Of a stretch of 64,000 bases of DNA, positions 1 to 8,849 are shown piece after piece. Made by a program: the position numbers and the translations under genes. A model generated the notes under the pieces. That model ran no database searches. It had not been told where the DNA came from and saw nothing but the letters and a program-made list of their open reading frames with translations. The DNA lies in NCBI GenBank assembly GCA_025149285.1, contig CP102274.1, positions 3,188,001-3,252,000 on the forward strand, written 5' to 3'. The stretch is from Hungatella hathewayi (GTDB lineage Bacteria; Bacillota; Clostridia; Lachnospirales; Lachnospiraceae). Position 1 is the first letter of the stretch; every line of letters starts with the position of its first letter.

Positions 1-1049
1 AAGACGTCCGCCGTCTGGAGGAGGAGCTTTCAGGCCTTTCCGGCGGCACCGATGATTCCAACCTGATTATCGAAGAAAAGCTGGCGGAAATCGCCGGATT
101 AAAGGCGCAGATTGAGAATACCGTGATACGCGCTGCAGGACTCGAGTCTGTGATCGCGGAAAAGACGGCAGAGAGAGAAGAAAAGTCAAGACAGCAGAAG
201 GAGCTCTTTCAGAAGCGGGAAGAACTTTCTGACCGGATGAGCCGTCTCGACAAGGATTTATTCCGTCTGCAGAGTCAGAAGGAGAAGCTGGAGGAACGCC
301 TGGAAAATTCGGCAAACTACATGTGGGATGAGTACGAGCTGACCTATTCCGCCGCACTGGAACTTAAGGGCGGGGAGGAGGAATCCCTTCCGGAGATCCG
401 AAAGCACATCGCCTCCTTAAAAGAAGAGATCAAGAAGCTCGGCAATGTCAATGTCAACGCCATTGAGGATTATAAAGAAGTATCGGAACGGTACGTATTC
501 ATGAAGACCCAGCACGACGATCTGGTTACGGCGGAGGAGACGCTGCTTAAGATCATCGATGAACTGGATACCGGTATGAGAAGGCAGTTTGAGGAGAAAT
601 TCAAGGAGATCCGTACCGAATTCGACAAAGTATTTAAGGAGCTGTTCGGCGGAGGCCGCGGTACTCTGGAACTGGTGGAGGATGAGGATATCCTGGAAGC
701 GGGAATTCAGATTATCTCCCAGCCGCCGGGCAAAAAACTGCAGAATATGATGCAGCTCTCCGGTGGAGAGAAGGCCCTGACTGCCATTGCGCTGCTGTTC
801 GCGATTCAGAACTTAAAACCGTCTCCCTTCTGTCTGCTGGATGAGATCGAGGCGGCGTTAGACGATTCAAATGTGGACAGATATGCAAAATATTTACATA
901 AACTGACGAAGTATACACAGTTTATCGTCATCACCCACCGTCACGGAACGATGGTGGCCGCAGACCGTTTATACGGTATTACCATGCAGGAGAAAGGCGT
1001 TTCAACGCTTGTTTCGGTAAATCTGATAGAAGAAGATTTAGATAAGTAA
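1..1049 (+). CDS. smc: Chromosome segregation ATPase SMC, C-terminal part (5' end outside window)
   Basis: The frame is open from base 3 and gives about 348 residues of the carboxy half of SMC, the coiled-coil ATPase that compacts and segregates chromosomes with ScpA/ScpB. Visible are the end of the returning coiled coil, then the C-terminal head with the ABC signature LSGGE, the Walker B and D-loop segment LLDEIEAALDD, and the H-loop VITHR. Walker A, the hinge and the start codon lie to the left of the window. The gene ends 13 bp before ftsY, the usual smc-ftsY order in Firmicutes. The identification is secure; only the left boundary is artificial. Confidence 0.96.
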   Translation, partial: DVRRLEEELSGLSGGTDDSNLIIEEKLAEIAGLKAQIENTVIRAAGLESVIAEKTAEREEKSRQQKELFQKREELSDRMSRLDKDLFRLQSQKEKLEERLENSANYMWDEYELTYSAALELKGGEEESLPEIRKHIASLKEEIKKLGNVNVNAIEDYKEVSERYVFMKTQHDDLVTAEETLLKIIDELDTGMRRQFEEKFKEIRTEFDKVFKELFGGGRGTLELVEDEDILEAGIQIISQPPGKKLQNMMQLSGGEKALTAIALLFAIQNLKPSPFCLLDEIEAALDDSNVDRYAKYLHKLTKYTQFIVITHRHGTMVAADRLYGITMQEKGVSTLVSVNLIEEDLDK

Positions 1050-1062
1050 AAGGAGGCCGTCT

Positions 1063-2004
1063 ATGAGTGAGAAAAAGGGATTCTTTGGGAAACTGGTAGC
1101 AGGACTGCAAAAGACAAGGGACAATATTATATCGGGAATGGATTCCATTTTCAGCGGCTTTTCAGCCATCGATGATGAGTTTTATGAGGAGATCGAAGAG
1201 ACTCTGATCATGGGAGACTTGGGAATTCAGACCACCATGTCGATTGTGGAGGATTTAAGAAAAAAGGTAAAGGAACAGGGAATTAAAGACCCGTCGGAAT
1301 GCAAAGAACTTCTGATGGAAAGCATTCGGGATCAGATGGATCTGGGAGAAAACGCGTATGAATACGAGAACCGCCAGTCTGTTCTTCTGATCATCGGAGT
1401 CAACGGAGTGGGAAAGACCACTTCCGTCGGCAAGCTGGCCGGCCAGTTAAAGGATGACGGGAAAAAGGTAATTCTCGCAGCGGCAGATACCTTCCGCGCC
1501 GCCGCGATCGAGCAGCTGACGGAATGGGCCAACCGGGCCGGCGTGGATATCATTGCACAGCAGGAAGGCTCCGATCCGGCTGCAGTCGTCTACGACGCCG
1601 TAGCCGCGGCCAAATCACGCCGCGCGGATATTCTGATCTGCGATACGGCGGGACGGCTTCACAATAAAAAAAATCTGATGGAAGAGCTTAAGAAGATTAA
1701 CCGGATCATCGACAAGGAGTTTCCGGAGGCCTACCGTGAGACGCTGGTAGTGCTGGACGGTACGACCGGACAGAATGCACTTTCACAGGCCAGACAGTTT
1801 ATGGAAGTGGCGGATATTACAGGAATCATCTTAACGAAGCTGGATGGAACCGCCAAAGGCGGAATCGCCGTGGCAATCCAGTCGGAACTGGGGATTCCGG
1901 TCAAATACGTGGGGGTTGGAGAGAAGATCGACGATCTGCAGAAATTTAACGCGGAAGAGTTTGTAAATGCATTATTCCATGTGGAAGAGAAAGAAGAGGC
2001 GTAA
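1063..2004 (+). CDS. ftsY: Signal recognition particle receptor FtsY
   Basis: SRP receptor GTPase that docks ribosome-SRP complexes at the membrane. The 313-residue protein has a short N-terminal region, the helical N domain (about 20-95) and the SRP-type G domain. P-loop GVNGVGKT lies at 112-119, DTAGR at 194-198, and TKLDG at 258-262 followed by TAKGG. The long acidic A domain of E. coli FtsY is absent, as is usual in Gram-positives. The start has an AGGAGG site at 1051-1056. It follows smc closely and is followed three bases later by ilvA, so all three are probably co-transcribed. Confidence 0.97.
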   Translation: MSEKKGFFGKLVAGLQKTRDNIISGMDSIFSGFSAIDDEFYEEIEETLIMGDLGIQTTMSIVEDLRKKVKEQGIKDPSECKELLMESIRDQMDLGENAYEYENRQSVLLIIGVNGVGKTTSVGKLAGQLKDDGKKVILAAADTFRAAAIEQLTEWANRAGVDIIAQQEGSDPAAVVYDAVAAAKSRRADILICDTAGRLHNKKNLMEELKKINRIIDKEFPEAYRETLVVLDGTTGQNALSQARQFMEVADITGIILTKLDGTAKGGIAVAIQSELGIPVKYVGVGEKIDDLQKFNAEEFVNALFHVEEKEEA

Positions 2005-2007
2005 GGT

Positions 2008-3231
2008 ATGTTGACATTAGAGAAATTTGAAGAGGCAACCGAGGTTGTGAGCAAAGTAACCCAGGAGACAAAGCTGGTGTACAGCGAGTATTTTTCTTCC
2101 CAGACAGGCAACCGTGTCTGGTTTAAACCGGAAAATATGCAGTATACAGGGGCTTATAAGGTGCGTGGTGCTTATTATAAGATCAGCACCTTAAGCGAGG
2201 AAGAAAAGGCGAAGGGCTTAATCACCGCTTCTGCAGGCAATCACGCTCAGGGTGTGGCCTATGCCGCGAAGCTGGCCGGAATCTCCGCAACCATCGTTAT
2301 GCCGACGACAACGCCGCTCATGAAGGTAAACCGGACCAAGGGGTACGGCGCGGAGGTCGTTCTGGAAGGCGACGTCTTCGATGAAGCCTGCAGCTACGCC
2401 TATAAGCTGGCAGAGGAAAAAGGTCTTACCTTTATCCATCCGTTTAACGATCTGGATGTGGCTACCGGCCAGGGAACCATAGCCATGGAGATCATCAAGG
2501 AACTGCCGACTGTGGATTACATACTCGTTCCCATCGGCGGCGGCGGACTCTGTACCGGTGTTGCCACACTGGCGAAGATGCTGAATCCGAAGATCAAAGT
2601 CATCGGCGTAGAGCCGGCCGGCGCCAACTGCATGCAGGAATCACTGCGCCAGGGCAAGGTCGTCGCCTTAAACGGCGTCAACACGATTGCAGACGGTACG
2701 GCGGTTCAGTGCCCGGGCGATAAGCTGTTTCCTTATATTCAGGAAAATGTGGATGACATCATCACCATCGAAGATTCAGAGCTGATCGTTTCCTTCCTCG
2801 ACATGGTGGAGAATCATAAGATGATCGTGGAGAACTCCGGTCTTCTGACTGTAGCCGCCTTAAAGCATATGAAGGCTGAAAACAAGAAGATCGTTTCCAT
2901 CTTAAGCGGCGGCAACATGGATGTCATTACCATGGCTTCCATCGTACAGCACGGTCTGATCCAGAGAGACCGGGTATTTACCGTGTCCGTCCTGCTTCCG
3001 GATAAGCCGGGTGAGCTGGCCAAGGTTTCCACGCTTCTTGCGAAAGAACAGGGCAACGTAATCCGCCTGGAACACAATCAGTTCATCAGCATCAACCGGA
3101 ACTCTGCCGTGGAGCTGCGCATCACCATAGAAGCTTACGGCACAGAACACAAAAACACCATTATGGCCGCGCTCACCGAAGCAGGATACCGTCCGAAGCT
3201 GGTGAAGTCCAAAGGAACTTACGCGGATTAA
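2008..3231 (+). CDS. ilvA: Threonine ammonia-lyase (threonine dehydratase)
   Basis: PLP enzyme that deaminates threonine to 2-oxobutanoate, the entry to isoleucine synthesis or threonine catabolism. The 407 residues carry the PLP lysine in GAYKVRGA (K51), the substrate loop SAGNHAQG (75-82) and the glycine-rich phosphate loop GGGGLCTG (177-184). A single ACT-like domain occupies about 325-405. One regulatory domain and this length fit the shorter clostridial/catabolic type rather than the 500-residue E. coli IlvA. Only three bases separate it from ftsY, and its ribosome site lies inside the ftsY 3' end, so translation is probably coupled. A strong terminator follows. Confidence 0.93.
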   Translation: MLTLEKFEEATEVVSKVTQETKLVYSEYFSSQTGNRVWFKPENMQYTGAYKVRGAYYKISTLSEEEKAKGLITASAGNHAQGVAYAAKLAGISATIVMPTTTPLMKVNRTKGYGAEVVLEGDVFDEACSYAYKLAEEKGLTFIHPFNDLDVATGQGTIAMEIIKELPTVDYILVPIGGGGLCTGVATLAKMLNPKIKVIGVEPAGANCMQESLRQGKVVALNGVNTIADGTAVQCPGDKLFPYIQENVDDIITIEDSELIVSFLDMVENHKMIVENSGLLTVAALKHMKAENKKIVSILSGGNMDVITMASIVQHGLIQRDRVFTVSVLLPDKPGELAKVSTLLAKEQGNVIRLEHNQFISINRNSAVELRITIEAYGTEHKNTIMAALTEAGYRPKLVKSKGTYAD

Positions 3232-3257
3232 GATATCAAACTATTTAGAATCACCAT

Positions 3258-3309
3258 AAAAGCAGAAGAACCGCGGTGACCGGCAGGGTACCGCGGTTCT
3301 TCTGCTTTT
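3258..3309. terminator. Bidirectional intrinsic terminator between ilvA and the PfkB kinase gene
   Basis: Perfect 20-bp inverted repeat: left arm 3258-3277, 12-nt loop, right arm 3290-3309. It is bounded by an A-run on the left and a T-run on the right, so it can terminate both convergent genes. The minus-strand stop codon begins directly after it at 3311. Confidence 0.9.
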
Positions 3310-3310
3310 G

Positions 3311-4249
3311 TTAAGGATTCGTATTCTCTCTCAATCCCTCTTTCGTCAAACGCAGATTCCTGAACAAAACGGAATCCTTCGGAAGGATCGCCCCCTCCTG
3401 GCTGACCACGGCGGCTGCCACCTGATTGGCAGCCGCGATGGCATCTCGCAGGCTGCTGCCTTTCTGAAGGCCGGAGAGAATGGCCCCGATATGGGAGTCG
3501 CCTGCTCCTATGGTGTCCACAACCCTTGACGGGATTCCCGGGACCACATAGGCGTGTTCCGCGCTTTCGCGGCAGTATGCGCCGCGTTCTCCCAGTGTTA
3601 CAATGACCGGACTTCCGGTTATCTGATAAAGGGCGGCCGCGGCATCTGCCACGCAGTCCCTGCCGCCCAGCTCCAGCGCTTCCTGCTCATTGATATGAAG
3701 TACGGGGGAGAGTGCGAGGATTCGGTTCAGCCGCTCTCCTGGAAGTCTGGTTCCGCGGGGGCCGGGTGCAAAAAACAGCTTCGGTCCACGCTCTTCTTCA
3801 AAATACTCCACCAGAGCTTCCCCCGTTGGTTCTTCCACCTCCAGTCCGCAGAGATAGGCCATGGAATAGTCTTCCATGCGGTATGGTTCCATCCATTCTT
3901 TCCGAAAGGTGTATTCGACGCCGTGCAGAGAGAGAAACGTCCGCTCTCCGGAGGCTTCCACAAGGCAGTAACAGCAGCCGTTTTCTTTTTCCGGGAGATA
4001 AACCGGTATGGAAAAACCGTGGGCGGTCAGAGCTTCCTTTACTAAATCGCCGTATATTCCGCCGCCCACCGGGGAAAGGAAGGTAAACTCCGAGCCGGAG
4101 TATAGCAGAACATGCGCTGCATTGCAGGCACAGCCCCCAAGCGCCATGGACTGACTTTTCGGATGAAGGTCTTCTCCCGTTACGGGGAGATGATCCAGCT
4201 TCAGGATGATATCCACGCATGTGGAGCCGATGACCAGTATTTTTTTCAT
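3311..4249 (-). CDS. PfkB-family carbohydrate kinase (ribokinase-like)
   Basis: Predicted sugar or nucleoside kinase of the ribokinase/PfkB superfamily, 312 residues. The N-terminus MKKILVIGSTCVD and the substrate-binding GGCACNAA segment fit the family. The C-terminal anion-hole and catalytic motif reads DTIGAGDS, with the catalytic Asp in GAGD. I chose the ATG at 4249 because GGAGG lies just upstream on the minus strand and the family N-terminus begins there; an ATG at 4324 would overlap the promoter. The substrate cannot be told from sequence; adenosine, fructose, ribose and pseudouridine kinases share this fold. It is monocistronic with its own promoter carrying a dyad. Confidence 0.85.
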   Translation of the reverse strand: MKKILVIGSTCVDIILKLDHLPVTGEDLHPKSQSMALGGCACNAAHVLLYSGSEFTFLSPVGGGIYGDLVKEALTAHGFSIPVYLPEKENGCCYCLVEASGERTFLSLHGVEYTFRKEWMEPYRMEDYSMAYLCGLEVEEPTGEALVEYFEEERGPKLFFAPGPRGTRLPGERLNRILALSPVLHINEQEALELGGRDCVADAAAALYQITGSPVIVTLGERGAYCRESAEHAYVVPGIPSRVVDTIGAGDSHIGAILSGLQKGSSLRDAIAAANQVAAAVVSQEGAILPKDSVLFRNLRLTKEGLRENTNP

Positions 4250-4295
4250 AATTGCCTCCGGTTTTCTGATTTTTTCGTTATAAAAACGTAAGATT

Positions 4296-4324
4296 ATTAT
4301 ACGCGGAACTGGAAGTTCCTTCAA
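4296..4324 (-). promoter_or_regulatory. Sigma-A promoter of the PfkB kinase gene with an internal dyad
   Basis: Read on the minus strand: -35 TTGAAG (4324-4319), a 17-bp spacer, and -10 TATAAT (4301-4296). The spacer contains the perfect dyad GGAACT-N3-AGTTCC at 4305-4319, which lies between the -35 and -10 boxes where a repressor would block polymerase. Repressor identity is unknown. Confidence 0.7.
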
Positions 4325-4403
4325 TTGCTTTTCCCTGTTTCCTATGTTAAAATTTTAGAGAACTGTTAGTACAGGAAATACAAGAGAAGAGAGATGAAGA
4401 TAG

Positions 4404-5759
4404 ATGTACGATCAGATTACAGCCATGGCAAAAGAGATTTTTGAAAGAAGCGTGGCGAGGAGAAGAGACTTGCACCGGCATCCGGAGACGGGCTGGCTGG
4501 AGATGCGCACTTCCGCCGTCATCGCCGGGATTCTGACGGAGCTGGGGTATGAGGTACTGACCGGCAGTAACGTGTTGGATGGAGAAGCCAGACTGGGCCT
4601 CCCTTCGGAGGCGGCGCTCCGGGAACACGCAAACCTGATAAGAGAAAACTGGAATACGCCCCTTACATACCTGACAGAAGAGATGGAGGCGGGATATACC
4701 GGGGTAATCGGAATCCTGCGATGCGGCCCGGGCCCCGTCTGCGCCCTTCGGTTTGATATCGATGCCCTCGGTGTGCTGGAGGATGAGAGCTCCGGCCACA
4801 GACCGGCCCGCGAGGGCTTTGCTTCCCTGTGTCCGGGCGTTATGCACGCCTGCGGCCATGACGGCCATACCGCCATCGGCCTCGGTGTGGCGGAGGTCCT
4901 TATGAGCGTAAAAGAACAGCTGCACGGAACTGTGAAGCTGATCTTTCAGCCCGCCGAGGAAGGCGTGCGTGGGGCGAGAGCCATCGTTTCCAAGGGGCAT
5001 TTGGACGATGTGGATTACTTTATCGGAACCCATCTCGCGCCTTTAGACGGCCCCGATGACGGAGCGGTGACTCCGGCGACCTATGGCTCTCTGGCCACGA
5101 CCAAATACGACGTGATCTACCATGGCGCTCCGGCTCATGCCGGCGGATTTCCTGAAAAGGGACGAAACGCCCTCCTGGCGGCGTCCTGCGCAGCGATGGG
5201 CCTGGCGGCCATTCCTCGTCACAGCGAAGGGGCCAGCCGGGTCAATACTGGGACGCTTCACGCAGGTACCGGAAGGAATGTAATCCCCGATTACGCGAAG
5301 ATGGAGATAGAGCTGAGAGGAGAAACGACAGCAGTCAACGCATATATGGAAGACAGCGCCAGACGCATCTGTGAGGCCGCTGCAGCCATGTATGGCTGTA
5401 CCTGCGAGATGATCTGCATGGGAGCTGCCGATTCCCACCACAGCGATCTGGCACTGGCTGACAGAGCCGCTGCGCTTATCGAGCGGGAACTTCCGGATAT
5501 CCGGGTCAGCAGTGTGAGAAACGTCAGGAACTGGGGAAGCGAAGATATTTCCCTGATGATGAACCGGGTCCAGTCCCACGGCGGCCAGGCCATCTGCATG
5601 CGGAACATGACCCGCATGGAAGCGCCCCAGCACACAGCGGATTTCGATTTTGACGAAACGGTACTGGAAGAGGGAATACGGATTTTTTCTGCCGTTACCT
5701 GTGATTTAATGCAGGATGAGACTTACAAGGATACGAGACAGCGAGGAGAAAACAAATGA
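4404..5759 (+). CDS. M20-family amidohydrolase, AbgA-like
   Basis: Metal-dependent hydrolase of the M20D/amidohydrolase group, 451 residues. The first metal-binding motif is HACGHDGH (148-155), the general-base region is QPAEEG (182-187), and a dimerisation (lid) domain follows. The stretch around DIDALGVLEDE and HRPAREGF resembles AbgA, the p-aminobenzoyl-glutamate hydrolase subunit. Relatives also cleave N-acyl amino acids and IAA conjugates, so the substrate is open. There is no signal peptide, so it is cytoplasmic. Its stop overlaps the yaaA start (ATGA, 5756-5759), suggesting coupled translation. Confidence 0.85.
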   Translation: MYDQITAMAKEIFERSVARRRDLHRHPETGWLEMRTSAVIAGILTELGYEVLTGSNVLDGEARLGLPSEAALREHANLIRENWNTPLTYLTEEMEAGYTGVIGILRCGPGPVCALRFDIDALGVLEDESSGHRPAREGFASLCPGVMHACGHDGHTAIGLGVAEVLMSVKEQLHGTVKLIFQPAEEGVRGARAIVSKGHLDDVDYFIGTHLAPLDGPDDGAVTPATYGSLATTKYDVIYHGAPAHAGGFPEKGRNALLAASCAAMGLAAIPRHSEGASRVNTGTLHAGTGRNVIPDYAKMEIELRGETTAVNAYMEDSARRICEAAAAMYGCTCEMICMGAADSHHSDLALADRAAALIERELPDIRVSSVRNVRNWGSEDISLMMNRVQSHGGQAICMRNMTRMEAPQHTADFDFDETVLEEGIRIFSAVTCDLMQDETYKDTRQRGENK

Positions 5760-6505
5760 AAATTATCATATCCCCGGCCAAGAAGATGAGAGTACAGACT
5801 GACATCATGGAAGAGACGGGCATGCCGGTCTTTCTGGAAGATGCAAAACAGCTTCATGGCCTGTTAAAGGAGTATTCCATGGAACAGCTGGGAAAGCTGT
5901 TCGGCGCCAATGAAGCGATCACAAGACAGAACTACGAGCGTTATCAGACCATGGATTTAGAGAGGGGCCTGACACCGGCTGTCCTGGCTTATGTCGGCCT
6001 TCAGTACCAGTCCATGGCTCCCGATATTTTTACCGGCTCCCAATGGGACTATGTAAAAGATCATCTGCGGATACTGAGCGGATTTTACGGTGTTTTAAAG
6101 GCATGCGACGGCGTCGTTCCATACAGGCTGGAGATGCAGGCCAGGCTTCCCGTCGATGGGAACAGGGATCTGTATGGTTTCTGGGGAAGCCGCATCTATG
6201 AGGAACTGACCGCAGATGGAGATTCCGTGATTATTAATCTTGCATCGAAAGAGTACAGCCGGGCGGTGGAACCATGGCTGAAGGCTTCTGACACCTTCAT
6301 CACCTGTGTCTTCGGCACAGAGCAGGGAGGAAAGGTACGGGTTAAGGCGACCGCCGCAAAGATGGCGAGAGGTGAGATGGTGCGTTTTATGGCTGCCAAC
6401 GGCATAGAATGTGTTGGAAAATTAAAGGAGTTTACTGCGTTGGGATACCGTTACCGGGAAGAATATTCCTGTGAAAAGGAATATGTTTATGTTCAGGAGA
6501 CATGA
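5756..6505 (+). CDS. yaaA: Peroxide stress protein YaaA (UPF0246)
   Basis: The 249-residue protein matches the YaaA/DUF328 family throughout: N-terminus MKIIISPAKKM, then the internal FYGVLKACDGVVPYRLEM segment. In E. coli YaaA limits Fenton damage by lowering free iron during peroxide stress and binds DNA; its role in anaerobes is less clear. It overlaps the upstream amidohydrolase and the downstream carboxypeptidase by four bases each (ATGA at 5756 and 6502), so it is the middle gene of a compact three-gene unit. Confidence 0.93.
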   Translation: MKIIISPAKKMRVQTDIMEETGMPVFLEDAKQLHGLLKEYSMEQLGKLFGANEAITRQNYERYQTMDLERGLTPAVLAYVGLQYQSMAPDIFTGSQWDYVKDHLRILSGFYGVLKACDGVVPYRLEMQARLPVDGNRDLYGFWGSRIYEELTADGDSVIINLASKEYSRAVEPWLKASDTFITCVFGTEQGGKVRVKATAAKMARGEMVRFMAANGIECVGKLKEFTALGYRYREEYSCEKEYVYVQET

Positions 6506-7941
6506 TTATGCGGCATAAAAAGAACATTTTGTTTTATTTTTTACTCTGTATGGCAGTGGCATTTACGGGCCTTACGCCCATGACAGTATACGGGGCGGCT
6601 GACTGGCCGTCCGAAGTCGCCATGGAAGCGGATGGCGGAATCCTGATGGATGCGGATACGGGGACAATCCTTTATGGAAAGAATATCAACGAGGCGTATT
6701 ATCCGGCCAGTATCACGAAGCTGCTGACGGCCCAGGTGGTACTGGACCGGTGCAGGCTGGATGAAGTGGTGGAATTCTCTCAGAATGCTGTCTACAACGT
6801 GGAGCAGGGGAGTAAGAGCCTGAGCATGGATACGGGAGACCGGATGTCGGTAAAGGACTGCTTATACGGTCTGATCCTGCATTCGGCCAACGAGGTGGCC
6901 AATGCTCTGGCTGAACATGCAGCCGGGAGCACGGAAGAATTTGCGAAGCTGATGAATAAAAAGGCGAAGGAGCTGGGCTGTACCGGATCGAATTTCGTCA
7001 ATCCCAGCGGTTTAAACGATCCGGATCATTATACTACCGCCTACGATATGGCCTTAATTGCCAGGTCGGCGTTAAATTATCCTGAGATTGTCGAAATCAT
7101 GGGGACGAGAGTCTATAAGATCCCGCCATCTAAAAAAGCGCCCGAGGGACAGACCATATCACCGGGGCACAAGATGCTCAAAAAGAATGATTCCGCCTAT
7201 GATCCCAGAGTCTTTGGCGGAAAAACCGGATTTACGTCGCTGGCCGACAATACCCTGGTGACTTATGCGAAAAAAGACGATATGACGCTGATTTCGGTTA
7301 TTTTAAATGGTCACCAGACGCATTATACCGATACAAAAAAACTGCTGGACTTCGGCTTCAGCCAGTTCGAGTCTAAGAAGCTTGCCGACTATGAAGGCAG
7401 TCTCGTCCCGGAAAACCATCTGACCTACTCAGACTCCCGGACGGACCAGTCGCTTCTTCTGCTGAACCAAAACAGCCGCATCGTGCTTCCGAAGGAGGCT
7501 GATCTGTCTGCCGTCGTCCCAATCGTGAGCTACGACGAGACTTCTCTTACTCCCTCCGGAACCGTCGTGACGGTTAATTACCTGTATGGAGAGCGTACAG
7601 TCGGCCACGCCTGGATTACCCCCAATCCAGCCATCCAAAGCCGCCTCACCCGGTCTGCCGTCCCGGATGGTATATCAGATGGGTCCGATCCCGGCAATCG
7701 TCCGGCGATGAAGTTGTCCCACCGCTGGTTTCTGGCTGCCGGAGCCGCCGCTGTACTGGCCTTCATCGCAGGCGGCATTCTGTTTATCCTGAAGAGACAG
7801 AAAATAAGGGAAGCGAAAGCGGCGGCTGTGAGAAAGCACCGAAGAGAGCAGTGGATGCAGGAATCCGGCTGTTCGGCGGAAGAATTCGAGGCGCTGCTTG
7901 CCAGACGCAGGGGCTCTTCGGGGAAAAAGCACAGAAAATGA
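6502..7941 (+). CDS. D-alanyl-D-alanine carboxypeptidase (penicillin-binding protein 5/6 type, S11)
   Basis: Exported, membrane-anchored DD-carboxypeptidase that trims the terminal D-Ala from peptidoglycan stem peptides. The 479 residues start with a signal peptide ending near residue 32 (VYGA). The three penicillin-binding motifs are S70-I-T-K73, S128-A-N130 and K241-T-G243. A C-terminal transmembrane helix (about 403-427) is followed by a basic, Arg/Lys-rich tail of about 50 residues, an arrangement seen in clostridial DacF-like proteins. Two in-frame ATGs (6502, 6508) are possible; the first overlaps the yaaA stop. Peptidase C-terminal domain PBP5_C is short or absent. Confidence 0.93.
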   Translation: MIMRHKKNILFYFLLCMAVAFTGLTPMTVYGAADWPSEVAMEADGGILMDADTGTILYGKNINEAYYPASITKLLTAQVVLDRCRLDEVVEFSQNAVYNVEQGSKSLSMDTGDRMSVKDCLYGLILHSANEVANALAEHAAGSTEEFAKLMNKKAKELGCTGSNFVNPSGLNDPDHYTTAYDMALIARSALNYPEIVEIMGTRVYKIPPSKKAPEGQTISPGHKMLKKNDSAYDPRVFGGKTGFTSLADNTLVTYAKKDDMTLISVILNGHQTHYTDTKKLLDFGFSQFESKKLADYEGSLVPENHLTYSDSRTDQSLLLLNQNSRIVLPKEADLSAVVPIVSYDETSLTPSGTVVTVNYLYGERTVGHAWITPNPAIQSRLTRSAVPDGISDGSDPGNRPAMKLSHRWFLAAGAAAVLAFIAGGILFILKRQKIREAKAAAVRKHRREQWMQESGCSAEEFEALLARRRGSSGKKHRK

Positions 7942-8041
7942 CAGAGCGCCGTTATTTTCCCAGGTATCGGCGATGCGGTTACTGAACACTGCTTAGAGAC
8001 CTCCGGGCATTTCTTGCGAGACTTTTCTTGCATTCCCTGCA

Positions 8042-8070
8042 TTGACAAGCAGTCTGTTCTATCATACAAT
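8042..8070 (+). promoter_or_regulatory. Consensus sigma-A promoter of the two-component operon
   Basis: -35 TTGACA (8042-8047), 17-bp spacer, -10 TACAAT (8065-8070). The start of transcription would fall near 8077, about 90 bases before the response-regulator start codon, leaving a 28-bp palindrome in the leader. Confidence 0.75.
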
Positions 8071-8084
8071 AGTGACAGTGATAC

Positions 8085-8112
8085 AATGCGAATGGCAGCT
8101 GCCATTCGCATT
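8085..8112. repeat. Perfect 28-bp palindrome in the leader of the response-regulator gene
   Basis: Arms 8085-8098 and 8099-8112 are exact reverse complements with no spacer. It sits 15 bp downstream of the -10 box. No T-run follows directly, so a plain terminator is unlikely. An operator for a dimeric regulator, possibly autoregulation by the adjacent OmpR-type protein, is one reading; a leader hairpin is another. Confidence 0.7.
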
Positions 8113-8168
8113 TGCCCGTTTATGGAATATGAACAGAATCGTTCATGTTACGGATTGGAGGTGAATCT

Positions 8169-8849
8169 ATGGATTATGCTTACCGGATTTTGGCAGTTGA
8201 TGACGAGCCTGATATACTCCGGACGAACCGCAGGTACTTAGAAGCGCAGGGATACCAGGTTGACACGGCAGCCTGCGCGTCAGAAGCGCTGGAACATCTG
8301 AAAAATCAGAATTATGACGCGATCTTATTGGATGTACTGCTGCCCGATAGGAACGGATTTGCGCTTTGTGAGGCGATTCGGGCCCTTACCTCTGCGCCCA
8401 TCCTGTTTCTTAGCTGTATGGATGAGGAGGAGGACAAGATCGAGGGTCTGATGGCTGGGGGGGATGACTACATCACCAAACCATACAGCTTAAAGGAGCT
8501 GGCGGCGCGGGTATACGCCCAGGTGCGGCGCATCTCCATGAAGAGATTTGCCATCGACCACTCGAACCAGCTTTTGCTGGTCGATGACCAGATCATCCCA
8601 CTTCCCCAGAAGGAGTTTGAACTGTTTTTGTTTCTGTTTGGCAATCCCGGCCAGATTTTTCCGGCGGCAGAACTGTATCAGCAGGTCTGGCGTACTGGGG
8701 AAACAGACAGTGCCAACACTGTGGCAGTACATATCAAGCGGCTGCGGCATAAGCTGGAGGATGCTGGGGCCGTGATTGGCCGGATCGAGACGGTTCGGGG
8801 GGAAGGCTACCGCTTCATACTTGGTTCGGAAGCGAGGATAAAGATATGA
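8169..8849 (+). CDS. OmpR/PhoB-family response regulator
   Basis: Two-component transcription factor of 226 residues. The receiver domain has the acidic pair D11-D12, the phospho-acceptor D55 in LLDVLLPD, and K104 in ITKPYS. The C-terminal winged helix (about 130-222) carries the recognition helix NTVAVHIKRLRHKL and the wing GEGYRF. Start at 8169 is preceded by TTGGAGGTG; an upstream in-frame ATG at 8145 lacks a ribosome site. The kinase gene overlaps its stop by four bases (ATGA, 8846), so the two form a cognate pair, though the kinase appears broken. Confidence 0.93.
   Translation: MDYAYRILAVDDEPDILRTNRRYLEAQGYQVDTAACASEALEHLKNQNYDAILLDVLLPDRNGFALCEAIRALTSAPILFLSCMDEEEDKIEGLMAGGDDYITKPYSLKELAARVYAQVRRISMKRFAIDHSNQLLLVDDQIIPLPQKEFELFLFLFGNPGQIFPAAELYQQVWRTGETDSANTVAVHIKRLRHKLEDAGAVIGRIETVRGEGYRFILGSEARIKI

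Noticed and set aside
4347..5033. 228-codon minus-strand open frame opposite the M20 amidohydrolase
   Set aside because: Shadow of a strongly conserved gene; its product is low in hydrophobic core pattern and matches nothing.
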